This document shows positions 57,534 through 64,000 of a stretch of 64,000 bases of DNA, one piece after another. The notes under the pieces were generated by a model. The model saw nothing but the letters and a program-made list of their open reading frames with translations. It was not told the DNA's origin and did not search any database. Both the position numbers and the translations under genes were made by a program. This DNA is from Bradyrhizobium symbiodeficiens (lineage in GTDB: Bacteria; Pseudomonadota; Alphaproteobacteria; Rhizobiales; Xanthobacteraceae). Position 1 is the stretch's first letter; each line of letters begins with the position of its first letter. The DNA lies in NCBI RefSeq assembly GCF_002266465.3, contig NZ_CP029427.2:5706501-5770500 (forward strand), in the 5' to 3' direction.

Positions 57534-58610
57534 ATGAAGGCTTGCTACGCCGCATTGTCAGCTGTCGTCCTGACCTTTTCGACGCCGGTTTTCGCCGCCG
57601 ATTATCCGACACCCAGGCAAGGCGACTGGATCGCCAAGGACTTCAAGTTCCACACCGGCGAGACCATGCCGGAGCTGAAGCTGCATTACACCACGGTCGG
57701 CGAGCCCTCGGGCCAACCGGTGCTGGTGCTGCATGGCACCGGCGGCTCCGGCACCGGCATGCTGGGGCCGACATTCGGTGGCGAGATGTTCGGTCCGGGA
57801 CAACCGCTCGATGCCGCCAAATATTACATCATCCTTCCTGATGGCATCGGCCACGGCAAATCGTCGAAGCCCTCCGACGGGATGAAGACGGGTTTCCCGA
57901 AATACGATTACGACGACATGGTCGAGGCGCAGTATCGCCTGGTGACGGAAGGCCTCGGCGTCAAGCATCTGCGGCTCGTGATCGGCAATTCGATGGGCGG
58001 CATGCACACCTGGCTGTGGGGCGAAAAATATCCGAGCGCGATGGACGCGCTGGTCCCGATGGCCTCGCAGCCGACCGAGATGGCCTCGCGCAACTGGATG
58101 ATGCGGCGGATCATGCTCGACACCATCCGCAACGATCCCGACTACAATGGCGGCAATTACACCAGCCAGCCGCGCATGATGAAATACGCGGCCACCGCCT
58201 ATGGCATCGCCAGCATCGGCGGCACGCTGGCCTATCAATCGCAGGCGCCGACCGCGGCCAAGGCCGACAAGATCGTCGATGACCGGCTGGCGACGCCGAT
58301 CACGGCGGACGCCAACGACTTCGTCTATCAATGGGAGTCCTCGCACGACTACAATGCCGGCGAGAAGCTCGAAGCCATCGAAGCATCGCTGCTGCTGATC
58401 AATTCCGCCGACGACGAGCGCAACCCGCCCGAGACCGGCGTCACGGACGCGGCCATGAAGCGGGTCAAGAACGGCCGCCTCTATTTGATCCCGGCGAGTG
58501 CCGAGACGCGCGGCCACGGCACCACCGGCAATGCGAAATTCTACAGCGAGCAGGTCCGGCAATTGCTGGAGATCACGCCGCAGCGAACGATCGAATCGGC
58601 ACGCCGCTGA
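57534..58610 (+). CDS. Exported alpha/beta hydrolase, homoserine acetyltransferase (MetX)-like
   Basis: ATG 57534 (GGGGAGAGAAAC upstream) gives 358 residues with a signal peptide ending TPVFAADY. The catalytic set is present: nucleophile Ser153 in VIGNSMGGMH, an acidic residue in NSADDERNPPE and His in ETRGHGTTG. ELKLHYTTVGEPSGQPVLVL, HGTGGSGTGM and ILPDGIGHGKSSKP resemble MetX-type acyltransferases, but a periplasmic MetX would be unusual, so hydrolysis of an ester is more likely than methionine synthesis. Confidence 0.85.
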   Translation: MKACYAALSAVVLTFSTPVFAADYPTPRQGDWIAKDFKFHTGETMPELKLHYTTVGEPSGQPVLVLHGTGGSGTGMLGPTFGGEMFGPGQPLDAAKYYIILPDGIGHGKSSKPSDGMKTGFPKYDYDDMVEAQYRLVTEGLGVKHLRLVIGNSMGGMHTWLWGEKYPSAMDALVPMASQPTEMASRNWMMRRIMLDTIRNDPDYNGGNYTSQPRMMKYAATAYGIASIGGTLAYQSQAPTAAKADKIVDDRLATPITADANDFVYQWESSHDYNAGEKLEAIEASLLLINSADDERNPPETGVTDAAMKRVKNGRLYLIPASAETRGHGTTGNAKFYSEQVRQLLEITPQRTIESARR

Positions 58611-58761
58611 TTTTGCATCGCATCATGTGCGAAGCACCCACGCCGCATATTTTTTGAGCATGCAATGCTCTGATGGCTCGGGCTTAATCGGAGCCAGCGA
58701 TGCGAGTCGACGCGCGGGTCAATCGCGCGCGATCGGCAAGACACGCGACGAGGAGGATCCC

Positions 58762-59115
58762 ATGCGCAGGCTCGCACTGTGCGTCTGGCTGTCCGCAACG
58801 ACGGCGCTGACCGGCGCCGCGTTCGCGTTCGACAACGGACAATATGATCACGTCCCGCCCGACATCCGCGCATGGTTCAAGAGCGTGATCGCGCCGAACG
58901 GTGTACCCTGCTGCGACGTCTCCGACGGTCATCGCACCGACTACGATGTGCGCGGCGGCGCCTATTGGGTGCCGATCGATGGGCAATGGATGGAGGTTCC
59001 CGAACGCGCCATCATCCGCGATCGCGGCAATCCCGTTGGCCAGGCCGTCGTGTGGTACGTCCACCACCGTGGCGCCATCATCATCAGCTGCTTCGTGCCG
59101 GCGGACGCAGTCTAG
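58762..59115 (+). CDS. Small exported hypothetical protein
   Basis: ATG 58762, behind GAGGAGGATCCC, gives 117 residues with a signal peptide ending GAAFAFDN. The mature protein contains AWFKSVIAPNGVPCCDVSDG with a CC pair, YWVPIDGQWMEVPERAIIRD and HHRGAIIISCFVPADAV with a third Cys. The pattern (PNGxPCCDxxDGH) is common in alphaproteobacterial hypothetical proteins. No function is known. It precedes the DoxX gene by 43 bp. Confidence 0.8.
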   Translation: MRRLALCVWLSATTALTGAAFAFDNGQYDHVPPDIRAWFKSVIAPNGVPCCDVSDGHRTDYDVRGGAYWVPIDGQWMEVPERAIIRDRGNPVGQAVVWYVHHRGAIIISCFVPADAV

Positions 59116-59158
59116 CGCGCACGATGGCGCCTTCGATCCGCGCGTGCTAGTTTGAGGG

Positions 59159-59572
59159 ATGGCGTCCGAACCCGACCGCAGGCGCGCGGTGATGCGCTTC
59201 GCTCTTGCCGCGCTCTACATCGCTGCCGGGTTTGCGCATCTGGCCGTCCCTGACAAGTTTCTCGCGATCGCGCCGTCGTGGGTTCCGTTCCCGATAGAGG
59301 TCATTCTCGTCACCGGCGTTTGTGAGATTGCGGGCTCGATCGCATTGCTGACGACGCCGCTGCGCTGGTGGGCAGGCGTGGCGCTCGCGCTCTATGCGCT
59401 TTGCGTTTGGCCGGCCAACATCAAGCACGCACTGGAGGGTATCGACGTTCCGCCCATCCCCAACAGCTGGCTTTACCATGGACCGCGCCTGGTGCTTCAG
59501 CCCGTGCTGATCTGGTGGGCACTCTACTGCGCCGACGTGATCGCATGGCCATGGCGGCGACAAAGGGGATAG
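59159..59572 (+). CDS. DoxX-like membrane protein
   Basis: The 137-residue protein has four membrane helices: FALAALYIAAGFAHLAVPDK, PFPIEVILVTGVCEIAGSIA, GVALALYALCVWPANIKHAL and a final VLQPVLIWWALYCADVIAW. GFAHL near the first helix end and GxxEIxG in the second are DoxX/MauE-type features. Alternative start Met12 would give a shorter N-terminus. It is next to a PPOX-fold gene 51 bp downstream. Role unknown; DoxX proteins are often linked with redox stress. Confidence 0.82.
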   Translation: MASEPDRRRAVMRFALAALYIAAGFAHLAVPDKFLAIAPSWVPFPIEVILVTGVCEIAGSIALLTTPLRWWAGVALALYALCVWPANIKHALEGIDVPPIPNSWLYHGPRLVLQPVLIWWALYCADVIAWPWRRQRG

Positions 59573-59623
59573 CGGGGCGGCCGGAGAATGATAGTCTCGG
59601 CACGGTCAATCAAGGAGACCTTC

Positions 59624-60226
59624 GTGACCCAGCTTTGCCCCGAAGACCTCGCCACCATCTATGCCGAACCGAGCCCGCGCGTGATCGCGAAAGCGCGGCC
59701 CGCGATCGATGCGCACGCGAAGAAGTTCATCGAGATGTCGCCGTTCTGCGTGCTCGCGACATCGGGCGCGGACGGTAGCGTCGATGCCTCGCCACGCGGC
59801 GGCGGCACCGGCTTCGTCCATGTCGCCGGTCCCAACCAGTTGCTGATGCCGGACCGCTCCGGCAACAACCGGATCGACAGCTTTCGCAACGTCGTCGAGG
59901 GCTCGGGCTTCGTGCATCTGTTGTTCTTCGTGCCCGGGATCGACGAGACGCTACGTGTCGGCGGACGCGGCACGCTGTCGGCCGATCCGGATCTGCTCGC
60001 CGCAATGGTCGAATTCGGCAAGCCGCCGCGCGCGGTGCTCAACGTCGCCGTCAGCGAGGTCTATTTCCACTGCGGCAAGGCGCTGATGCGCTCGAAGTTA
60101 TGGTCGCCCGAGAAAGTGCAGCGCTCGGTCATGCCCAGCATCGTCACTGTCGTTCACGAGCAGACCGGCCTCGGCGAGCCCGCGAGCCAGGAGGCCGTGG
60201 AAGAGATCTACAAAACGCAGTTGTAG
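59624..60226 (+). CDS. Pyridoxamine 5'-phosphate oxidase-like protein (MSMEG_1061 type)
   Basis: GTG 59624, six bases after AAGGAG, gives 200 residues; ATG 59588 would add 12. The split-barrel flavin fold is visible: FCVLATSGADGSVDASPRGG, LLMPDRSGNNRIDSFRNVVE, GFVHLLFFVPGIDETLRVGG, and KALMRSKLWSPEK. The subfamily resembles MSMEG_1061-type flavin proteins, which bind FMN or F420, without an assigned substrate. It ends before a family-A repeat. Confidence 0.85.
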   Translation: MTQLCPEDLATIYAEPSPRVIAKARPAIDAHAKKFIEMSPFCVLATSGADGSVDASPRGGGTGFVHVAGPNQLLMPDRSGNNRIDSFRNVVEGSGFVHLLFFVPGIDETLRVGGRGTLSADPDLLAAMVEFGKPPRAVLNVAVSEVYFHCGKALMRSKLWSPEKVQRSVMPSIVTVVHEQTGLGEPASQEAVEEIYKTQL

Positions 60227-60250
60227 GTGGTGCGTGGTCCCGCGCACGAA

Positions 60251-60333
60251 CGTCATGCCCGGGCTTGCCCCGGGCATCTACGTCTTCGTTGTGCGGCAAC
60301 ACGTAGATGGCCGGGTCAAGCCCGGCCATGACG
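60251..60333. repeat. Palindromic repeat, family A
   Basis: CGTCATGCCCGGGCTTGCCC to GCCCGGCCATGACG, the same two-hairpin element as at 16501 and 41901. It lies between convergent PPOX-like and bfr genes. Confidence 0.87.
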
Positions 60334-60355
60334 AATGGAGGGAGCGGGCCGGAGC

Positions 60356-60844
60356 TCAGTGCCCCTCGCCCTCCAGCCCGCCGACGTGCTTCTGGGTGTA
60401 GAGCTCAAGGCCGATGCGGCCGATCAGGTCGAGCTGGGTCTCGAGGAAGTCGATGTGGTGCTCCTCGTCGCTCATCAGCTTCTCGAACAGGTCACGCGTG
60501 ACGTAGTCCTTGACGCCGTGGCAGTAGGTCGCCGCTTCCTGGTACAGCGCACGCGCGCTCATCTCGGCGGCGAGGTCGCACTCGATGATCTCCTTGACGT
60601 TCTGGCCGATGCGCAGGGGATCCAGCACCTGCATGTTCGGGAAGCCGTCGAGGAACAGGATGCGCGCGGTGAGCTTGTCGGCGTGCTCCATCTCCTCGAT
60701 GGACTCCTTGCGCCAGACCTTGGCCATGTCGAGGAGGCCCCAATTGTCGAGGAAGCGGTAGTGCAGCCAGTACTGGTTGATCGCAGTCAGTTCGTGACGC
60801 AGTGACTTGTTGAGATAGTCGATGACTTTTGCGTCGCCCTGCAT
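60356..60844 (-). CDS. bfr: Bacterioferritin
   Basis: The 162-residue four-helix protein has the haem ligand Met52 in EEMEHADKL and the di-iron ferroxidase residues (Glu18 in RHELTAINQY, Glu51, His54, and Glu/His in MSDEEHHIDF). Length and sequence match Bfr; 24 copies form an iron-storage shell with b-type haem. A TTTAGAA-N3-TTCTAAG box 42 bp upstream of ATG 60844 fits control by Irr, the rhizobial haem-responsive regulator. The bfd gene lies 131 bp upstream on the same strand. Confidence 0.96.
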   Translation of the reverse strand: MQGDAKVIDYLNKSLRHELTAINQYWLHYRFLDNWGLLDMAKVWRKESIEEMEHADKLTARILFLDGFPNMQVLDPLRIGQNVKEIIECDLAAEMSARALYQEAATYCHGVKDYVTRDLFEKLMSDEEHHIDFLETQLDLIGRIGLELYTQKHVGGLEGEGH

Positions 60845-60885
60845 GGTTCACTCCAGCTCTTGCAGTCCAAATCGGCCTGACCGAA

Positions 60886-60902
60886 TTTAGAACGCTTCTA
60901 AG
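60886..60902. promoter_or_regulatory. Irr-type iron control element upstream of bfr
   Basis: TTTAGAACGCTTCTAAG is a palindrome of the ICE form TTTAGAA-N3-TTCTAAA with one mismatch at the end. It lies between bfd and bfr, 42 bp before the bfr start, where Irr could repress or activate bfr according to haem level. Confidence 0.7.
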
Positions 60903-60975
60903 TCAGTTTACGAATGAGGGCAACTGGCTACACGGACGCAGCCGGGGGAAAGCTCAGCCGTGGCTGGCGTAAGAA

Positions 60976-61248
60976 TCAGCAGGCCGCGAGGGCGAACTGG
61001 GCGGGCTCGGCCGCCTCGTCGTTGGCGGCTACGGTGTGGTTATGCGGGCAGCCCGAGCAACAGGACTGGGCGCAGGGGCCGAGGGCTTCGTCGATGATGG
61101 TCTTGATCGTCCGCGCGCAGCGACCGCATTCGGCGCTGCAGCCGAGGCATCCATAGACCTGCTTGGCATGGCGGACGGCGTCGTCGGACTCGGCGACGGC
61201 GGCGCGGATGTCGTCATCGCTCAGCACGTTACAGGAACAAACGATCAT
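60976..61248 (-). CDS. bfd: Bacterioferritin-associated ferredoxin
   Basis: The 90-residue protein has the [2Fe-2S] ligands Cys4, Cys6, and the pair in ECGRC (Cys41 and Cys44), with MIVCSCNVLSDDDIRAAV as the standard Bfd start. In E. coli the protein is about 64 residues; here a C-terminal tail with extra cysteines (CAQSCCSGCPHNH) may bind another metal. Bfd donates electrons to release iron from Bfr, and bfr follows downstream. A second Irr-type box lies upstream. Confidence 0.93.
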   Translation of the reverse strand: MIVCSCNVLSDDDIRAAVAESDDAVRHAKQVYGCLGCSAECGRCARTIKTIIDEALGPCAQSCCSGCPHNHTVAANDEAAEPAQFALAAC

Positions 61249-61357
61249 GGAAGCGGCGGGCCCTTCGGTGATGCGCCATCATCGATATTTAACGGGCCGG
61301 CCGGATGCAAAAGGAAAAAGCGGTATTTGAAGCTATTCCAAACTGGCCCGGAAACAG

Positions 61358-61374
61358 CCTAGAACGGCTCTAAA
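61358..61374. promoter_or_regulatory. Irr-type iron control element upstream of bfd
   Basis: CCTAGAACGGCTCTAAA, read from the minus strand as TTTAGAGCCGTTCTAGG, keeps the ICE halves with a few mismatches and lies about 110 bp before the bfd start. A weaker relative, TTTGAAGCTATTCCAAA, lies at 61326-61342. Confidence 0.5.
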
Positions 61375-61409
61375 TTTCAGCGTTGCGCTGGGTCAAGATT
61401 GGAGCGGAT

Positions 61410-61691
61410 CTAATCGCCGCCGCCTCCGCAATCGCCGCCACCACCGCCACTATCGCTGCTGGAACAGCTGCCGCCGTCGGTCGAGCTGCCCGAACTGTCA
61501 CTGGAAAACCAGCTTCCCAGCGAGAAGCCGTCATTGCTGCCCGAAGAGGTGTCGCCGCTGCTGCTGCCATCGCCGCCCGCCCCCGCGCGGGAGCGCCGCT
61601 GGCCGCGATTCTGGAGATGGGTGATCAGGCCGTAGCCGATCGCGGACACGACCCCGGCAGCAATCAATGCATTGACCATCGCGTTGCCCAT
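61410..61691 (-). CDS. Small membrane-anchored protein with Ser/Gly/Asp-rich tail
   Basis: ATG 61691, behind GGGGAGACGACA, gives 93 residues. MVNALIAAGVVSAIGYGLIT is a probable N-terminal membrane anchor, HLQNRGQRRSRAG is basic and the rest is low complexity (GDGSSSGDTSSGSNDGFSLG, then Ser/Asp/Cys/Gly runs). Two Cys near the end (GGSCSSSD, GGDCGGGGD) might pair. The family is not recognised; the protein resembles TIGR-type GGDCGGGG-ending bacterial tails. Iron-box context to bfd is by position only. Confidence 0.65.
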   Translation of the reverse strand: MGNAMVNALIAAGVVSAIGYGLITHLQNRGQRRSRAGAGGDGSSSGDTSSGSNDGFSLGSWFSSDSSGSSTDGGSCSSSDSGGGGGDCGGGGD

Positions 61692-61827
61692 TGTCGTCTC
61701 CCCGGCCCGAGCCTGCGGTCCATATCGATTGGTCGCCCGCCACGAATGTGCCGTTCATTGATCATTCAAACGAAGTATGGAACTCTGCCCCAAAGGTTCC
61801 CGCGCGCTCGTACGAAAGGTCCGGCCC

Positions 61828-62151
61828 ATGAAGAAGTTGCTCCTGACGGTCGCCGCCGTCGCCTCCCTGGCCGTTGCGGCCGGAACACCCGCCCATGCCC
61901 AGCGTGGCGTCGCGGCGGGCGTGGCGGCAGGCATCATCGGCGGCGCCATCGTCGGCGGCGCGCTGGCCTCTCCGTATTATTACGGACCCGGCCCCGGCTA
62001 TTACGAGCCCGGCTACTACCCGCCCCGCTACTATGCGCCGGGCCCGGGCTATGTCGCCGACGGCTACTACGGCGGCGGCTGCGTCTGGCAGAAGCAGCGC
62101 TTCTGGGACGGCTATGCCTGGCGCGTCCGCCGCGTCAGAGTCTGCGGCTGA
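61828..62151 (+). CDS. Exported Gly-zipper/Tyr-rich protein, first paralogue
   Basis: ATG 61828 gives 107 residues: signal peptide ending GTPAHAQR, a glycine-zipper span GVAAGIIGGAIVGGALASPY, a Tyr/Pro/Gly-rich middle (PGYYEPGYYPPRYYAPGPGY) and a C-terminal CVWQKQRFWDGYAWRVRRVR motif ending CG. The same C-terminal sequence occurs in the next gene. Such proteins are common in Bradyrhizobium-type genomes and are probably periplasmic or outer-membrane associated. No function is known. Confidence 0.78.
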   Translation: MKKLLLTVAAVASLAVAAGTPAHAQRGVAAGVAAGIIGGAIVGGALASPYYYGPGPGYYEPGYYPPRYYAPGPGYVADGYYGGGCVWQKQRFWDGYAWRVRRVRVCG

Positions 62152-62389
62152 GGCGACCTGAACCGGTCCATCGCGACCGCTTCGGCCGACCGGTTCACGG
62201 CGGATGTGCCGTTCATCTCCGGGCCTGAAAAAGACCGCTTTTTCTCGTCACAGCTCCGTGTGCGTTTACCGTGGGTTGACCAATTGCGCGCTTCCTAGCT
62301 GCACGGCCAATTCCACCAGCGTGTGTGTGAACCTTTGAAACCCGGGCGCCTCTAACAAGAGGAACCCATCTCCCAGGAGAGCCAAAAGC

Positions 62390-62674
62390 ATGAAGAAGAC
62401 TTTAGTTGCCGCCCTCACGGTCGCGACGGTCGCCGGTTCGCTGGTGACCGCCACTCCGTCCGCGAAGGCGCATGACGGTATCGGCGCAGGTCTCGCGGCC
62501 GGCCTGATCGGCGGCGCCATCGTCGGCGGCGCCATCGCGTCGAGCCGGCCCGCCTATGGCGGCCCCGTTTACGTCGCCGAGCCCGGCCCGCCGCCCCCGC
62601 CCTGCTATTGGCAGCGTCAGCGTTATTGGGACGGTTACGGATGGGTCGTTCGCCCGGTTCGCGTCTGCTACTGA
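62390..62674 (+). CDS. Exported Gly-zipper protein, second paralogue
   Basis: ATG 62390, behind CCAGGAGAGCC, gives 94 residues with signal peptide ending SAKAHDG, glycine zipper GLAAGLIGGAIVGGAIASSR and C-terminal CYWQRQRYWDGYGWVVRPVR ending VCY. It matches the upstream paralogue across zipper and C-terminus but lacks the Tyr-rich middle. A terminator follows 37 bp later. Confidence 0.8.
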   Translation: MKKTLVAALTVATVAGSLVTATPSAKAHDGIGAGLAAGLIGGAIVGGAIASSRPAYGGPVYVAEPGPPPPPCYWQRQRYWDGYGWVVRPVRVCY

Positions 62675-62710
62675 TCTGATCGCACCGGCGCTCGTGAGCG
62701 CCGCGATCGA

Positions 62711-62745
62711 AGCCCGGCCGAACATCTCGGCCGGGCTTTTCTTTG
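62711..62745. terminator. Rho-independent terminator
   Basis: AGCCCGGCCGA pairs with TCGGCCGGGCT over 11 bp, loop ACATC, then TTTCTTTG. It serves the plus-strand glycine-zipper gene and lies 9 bp before the stop of the convergent transglycosylase. Confidence 0.88.
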
Positions 62746-62753
62746 CTCCCGCG

Positions 62754-63980
62754 CTATCGCGCCGCCTGGATCGCGCGCAGCACCTCTTCGCTCGGCCAGC
62801 AGTCGACCTTGAGGCCCGCCGACTTCTGATAGGCGCCGAGCGCGGCGCGCGTCTGCATACCGGCTTTGCCGTCGATCTTGTCCTTGTAGAGCCCGGCGCG
62901 CGTGAGCCCACGCTGCATCGTCTCGACGTCTTTCGTGCGCAATTGCTTCGAGGCCGCCCATGGCGTTGCAAACGGCAGTGGGCTCGTCATGCGGTCGGCC
63001 AGGTGCCCGACGAACAGCACATAGAGGTCGGAGAAATTGTATTCCTTGATGACGAAGTAGTTCTTGGTGGTCAGGAATGACGGGCCGTAGATGCCTTCCG
63101 GCTGCAGCAGCGAGGCCGGCTGCGCCTGTTCGGCGGCGCTCAGCTTCTGGCCGCGCACCGGCACGAAACCTTCGCGCAGCCACTGTCCGATCGGCTTCGT
63201 CACCTCGGGCACGCCGGCGGTGCAATCGACCTTGGTCGGCGCCTGCACCTCGTAGGCCCAGCGCACGCCGCTCTGCCAGCCCTTGTTGACGAGCTGCTGC
63301 GCGGCCGACGCCAGCGCATCCGGCACCGAATGCCAGATGTCGATGCGGCCATCACGATCGAAATCGACACCGTGCTTGTAATATTCGGATGGCAGGAACT
63401 GCGTGAGCCCTGTGGCACCCGCCCAGGACGAGCGCATGTCCTTGCGCGTCACCACGCCTTCACTGAGGATCTTCAGCGCGAGGATGAACTCGGTGCGGTA
63501 TTGATCCTTGCGGCGCCCGACATAGGCCTGCGTCGCCAGCACGCGGACCAAATCGTAAGGCAGCGTGTAGCGGCCGTAATCGGTCTCGCGGCCCCAGATC
63601 GCGAGCATCACGGTCGCGGGCACGCCGGACTTGTTCTCGATCTCGCCCAGCGAGGCGCGATATTTCTGCAGCAGCCGTTGCCCCTCGCCGGCAAGCCGCG
63701 CGATCGAGGCTTCCTTGACGTAGTCGGCAGGCACTTGAACGAACTCGGCCTGCGACGGCGCACCTAGCGCGGGGCGGCCGGGCAGGATCAGATCGGGCAG
63801 CTTGTAATCCGGCTCGAGCCCGCGCGTCTGTTCGTCGAACGTCCTGCGCGAGACGCCTTCAGCCTGCGCCTCAGGCCAGAGCGAGGCGATGAACTGCGTG
63901 AAGGCGGCATCGGCCGCACGGGCGGACGACCAGCCGCAGGTGACCACGATCACCGCAGCGATGAGCGCCCGCCGCATCAT
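62754..63980 (-). CDS. Lytic murein transglycosylase, MltB family with PG-binding domain
   Basis: The 408-residue protein has a signal peptide ending SSARAADA, the MltB catalytic domain (about 25-330) with catalytic Glu132 in MLAIWGRETDYGRY and SSWAGATGLTQFLPSEYYKH, and a C-terminal peptidoglycan-binding domain (about 345-405; VETMQRGLTRAGLYKDKIDG, KAGMQTRAALGAYQKSAGL). The domain order fits SltB3/MltB-type periplasmic enzymes that make anhydro-muropeptides. FDRDGRIDIWHS is the family's second motif. The start is at the edge of the window; Met2 is equally possible. Confidence 0.92.
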   Translation of the reverse strand: MMRRALIAAVIVVTCGWSSARAADAAFTQFIASLWPEAQAEGVSRRTFDEQTRGLEPDYKLPDLILPGRPALGAPSQAEFVQVPADYVKEASIARLAGEGQRLLQKYRASLGEIENKSGVPATVMLAIWGRETDYGRYTLPYDLVRVLATQAYVGRRKDQYRTEFILALKILSEGVVTRKDMRSSWAGATGLTQFLPSEYYKHGVDFDRDGRIDIWHSVPDALASAAQQLVNKGWQSGVRWAYEVQAPTKVDCTAGVPEVTKPIGQWLREGFVPVRGQKLSAAEQAQPASLLQPEGIYGPSFLTTKNYFVIKEYNFSDLYVLFVGHLADRMTSPLPFATPWAASKQLRTKDVETMQRGLTRAGLYKDKIDGKAGMQTRAALGAYQKSAGLKVDCWPSEEVLRAIQAAR

Positions 63981-64000
63981 GCCGCCGTCACCGCGTCAGC

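Noticed and set aside
1..64000. tRNA, rRNA, CRISPR array, prophage or IS element
   Set aside because: I looked for tRNA arms, regularly spaced direct repeats, integrase or transposase motifs and saw none; a covariance search would be the decisive test.

Overview
The window is a 64 kb stretch of high-GC alphaproteobacterial chromosome, most like Bradyrhizobium or a close relative (Nitrobacteraceae). The assignment rests on gene content (a TPP-riboswitch thiOSGEC operon, an Irr-type iron box upstream of both bfr and bfd, DUF2277, extensin-like and FecR-type proteins) and on several families of dispersed palindromic intergenic repeats of the kind I associate with these genomes. No database search was possible, so family names come from recognised motifs. 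I saw no rRNA, tRNA, CRISPR array, transposase or phage gene.

Layout. 1-7.5 kb: drug and solute efflux: a MATE transporter cut by the window edge, an ABC exporter, and a HlyD/DHA2-MFS pair divergent from a TetR regulator across a 23-bp palindrome. 7.5-12.9 kb: a minus-strand group of M20 peptidase, TauC-like permease, TauA-like binding protein, AtzF-like amidase and a Crp/Fnr regulator, with no ABC ATPase. 13-18.2 kb: envelope proteins (extensin-like lipoprotein, two divergent DUF2147-like paralogues, a FecR-domain protein). 18.4-24.5 kb: Nudix hydrolase, then a group that looks devoted to membrane lipids (phosphatidylserine decarboxylase, class III aminotransferase, His-rich membrane protein, PmtA/UbiE-like methyltransferase, GT4 glycosyltransferase). 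24.7-31 kb: L,D-transpeptidase, cytochrome c, DUF899 protein with a divergent regulator, beta-propeller protein, DUF4403 protein. 31.2-35.8 kb: a complete polyamine-type ABC importer. 35.9-41.9 kb: an orphan LivK-like protein, PRC-barrel protein, an OmpR-type two-component system and a lytic transglycosylase.

42-46.8 kb: a TPP riboswitch followed by thiO-thiS-thiG-thiE-thiC. Between thiC and mug (46.96-48.70 kb) lies a visibly lower-GC two-gene cassette, an ABC/OLD-type AAA ATPase overlapping a TOPRIM/DUF4276-like protein. It is the best candidate in the window for an acquired, possibly undescribed defence system. 49-64 kb: short single genes (VOC, two GST-fold proteins, RidA, paired small secreted paralogues, J-domain protein, SDR, Fis-type HTH, a collagen-like protein without signal peptide, MetX-like hydrolase, DoxX, PPOX-fold protein), then bfr and bfd, two glycine-zipper paralogues and an MltB-type transglycosylase.

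Many gaps, including gaps inside operons, carry inverted-repeat elements of at least five recognisable families; these explain most non-coding stretches over 100 bp.
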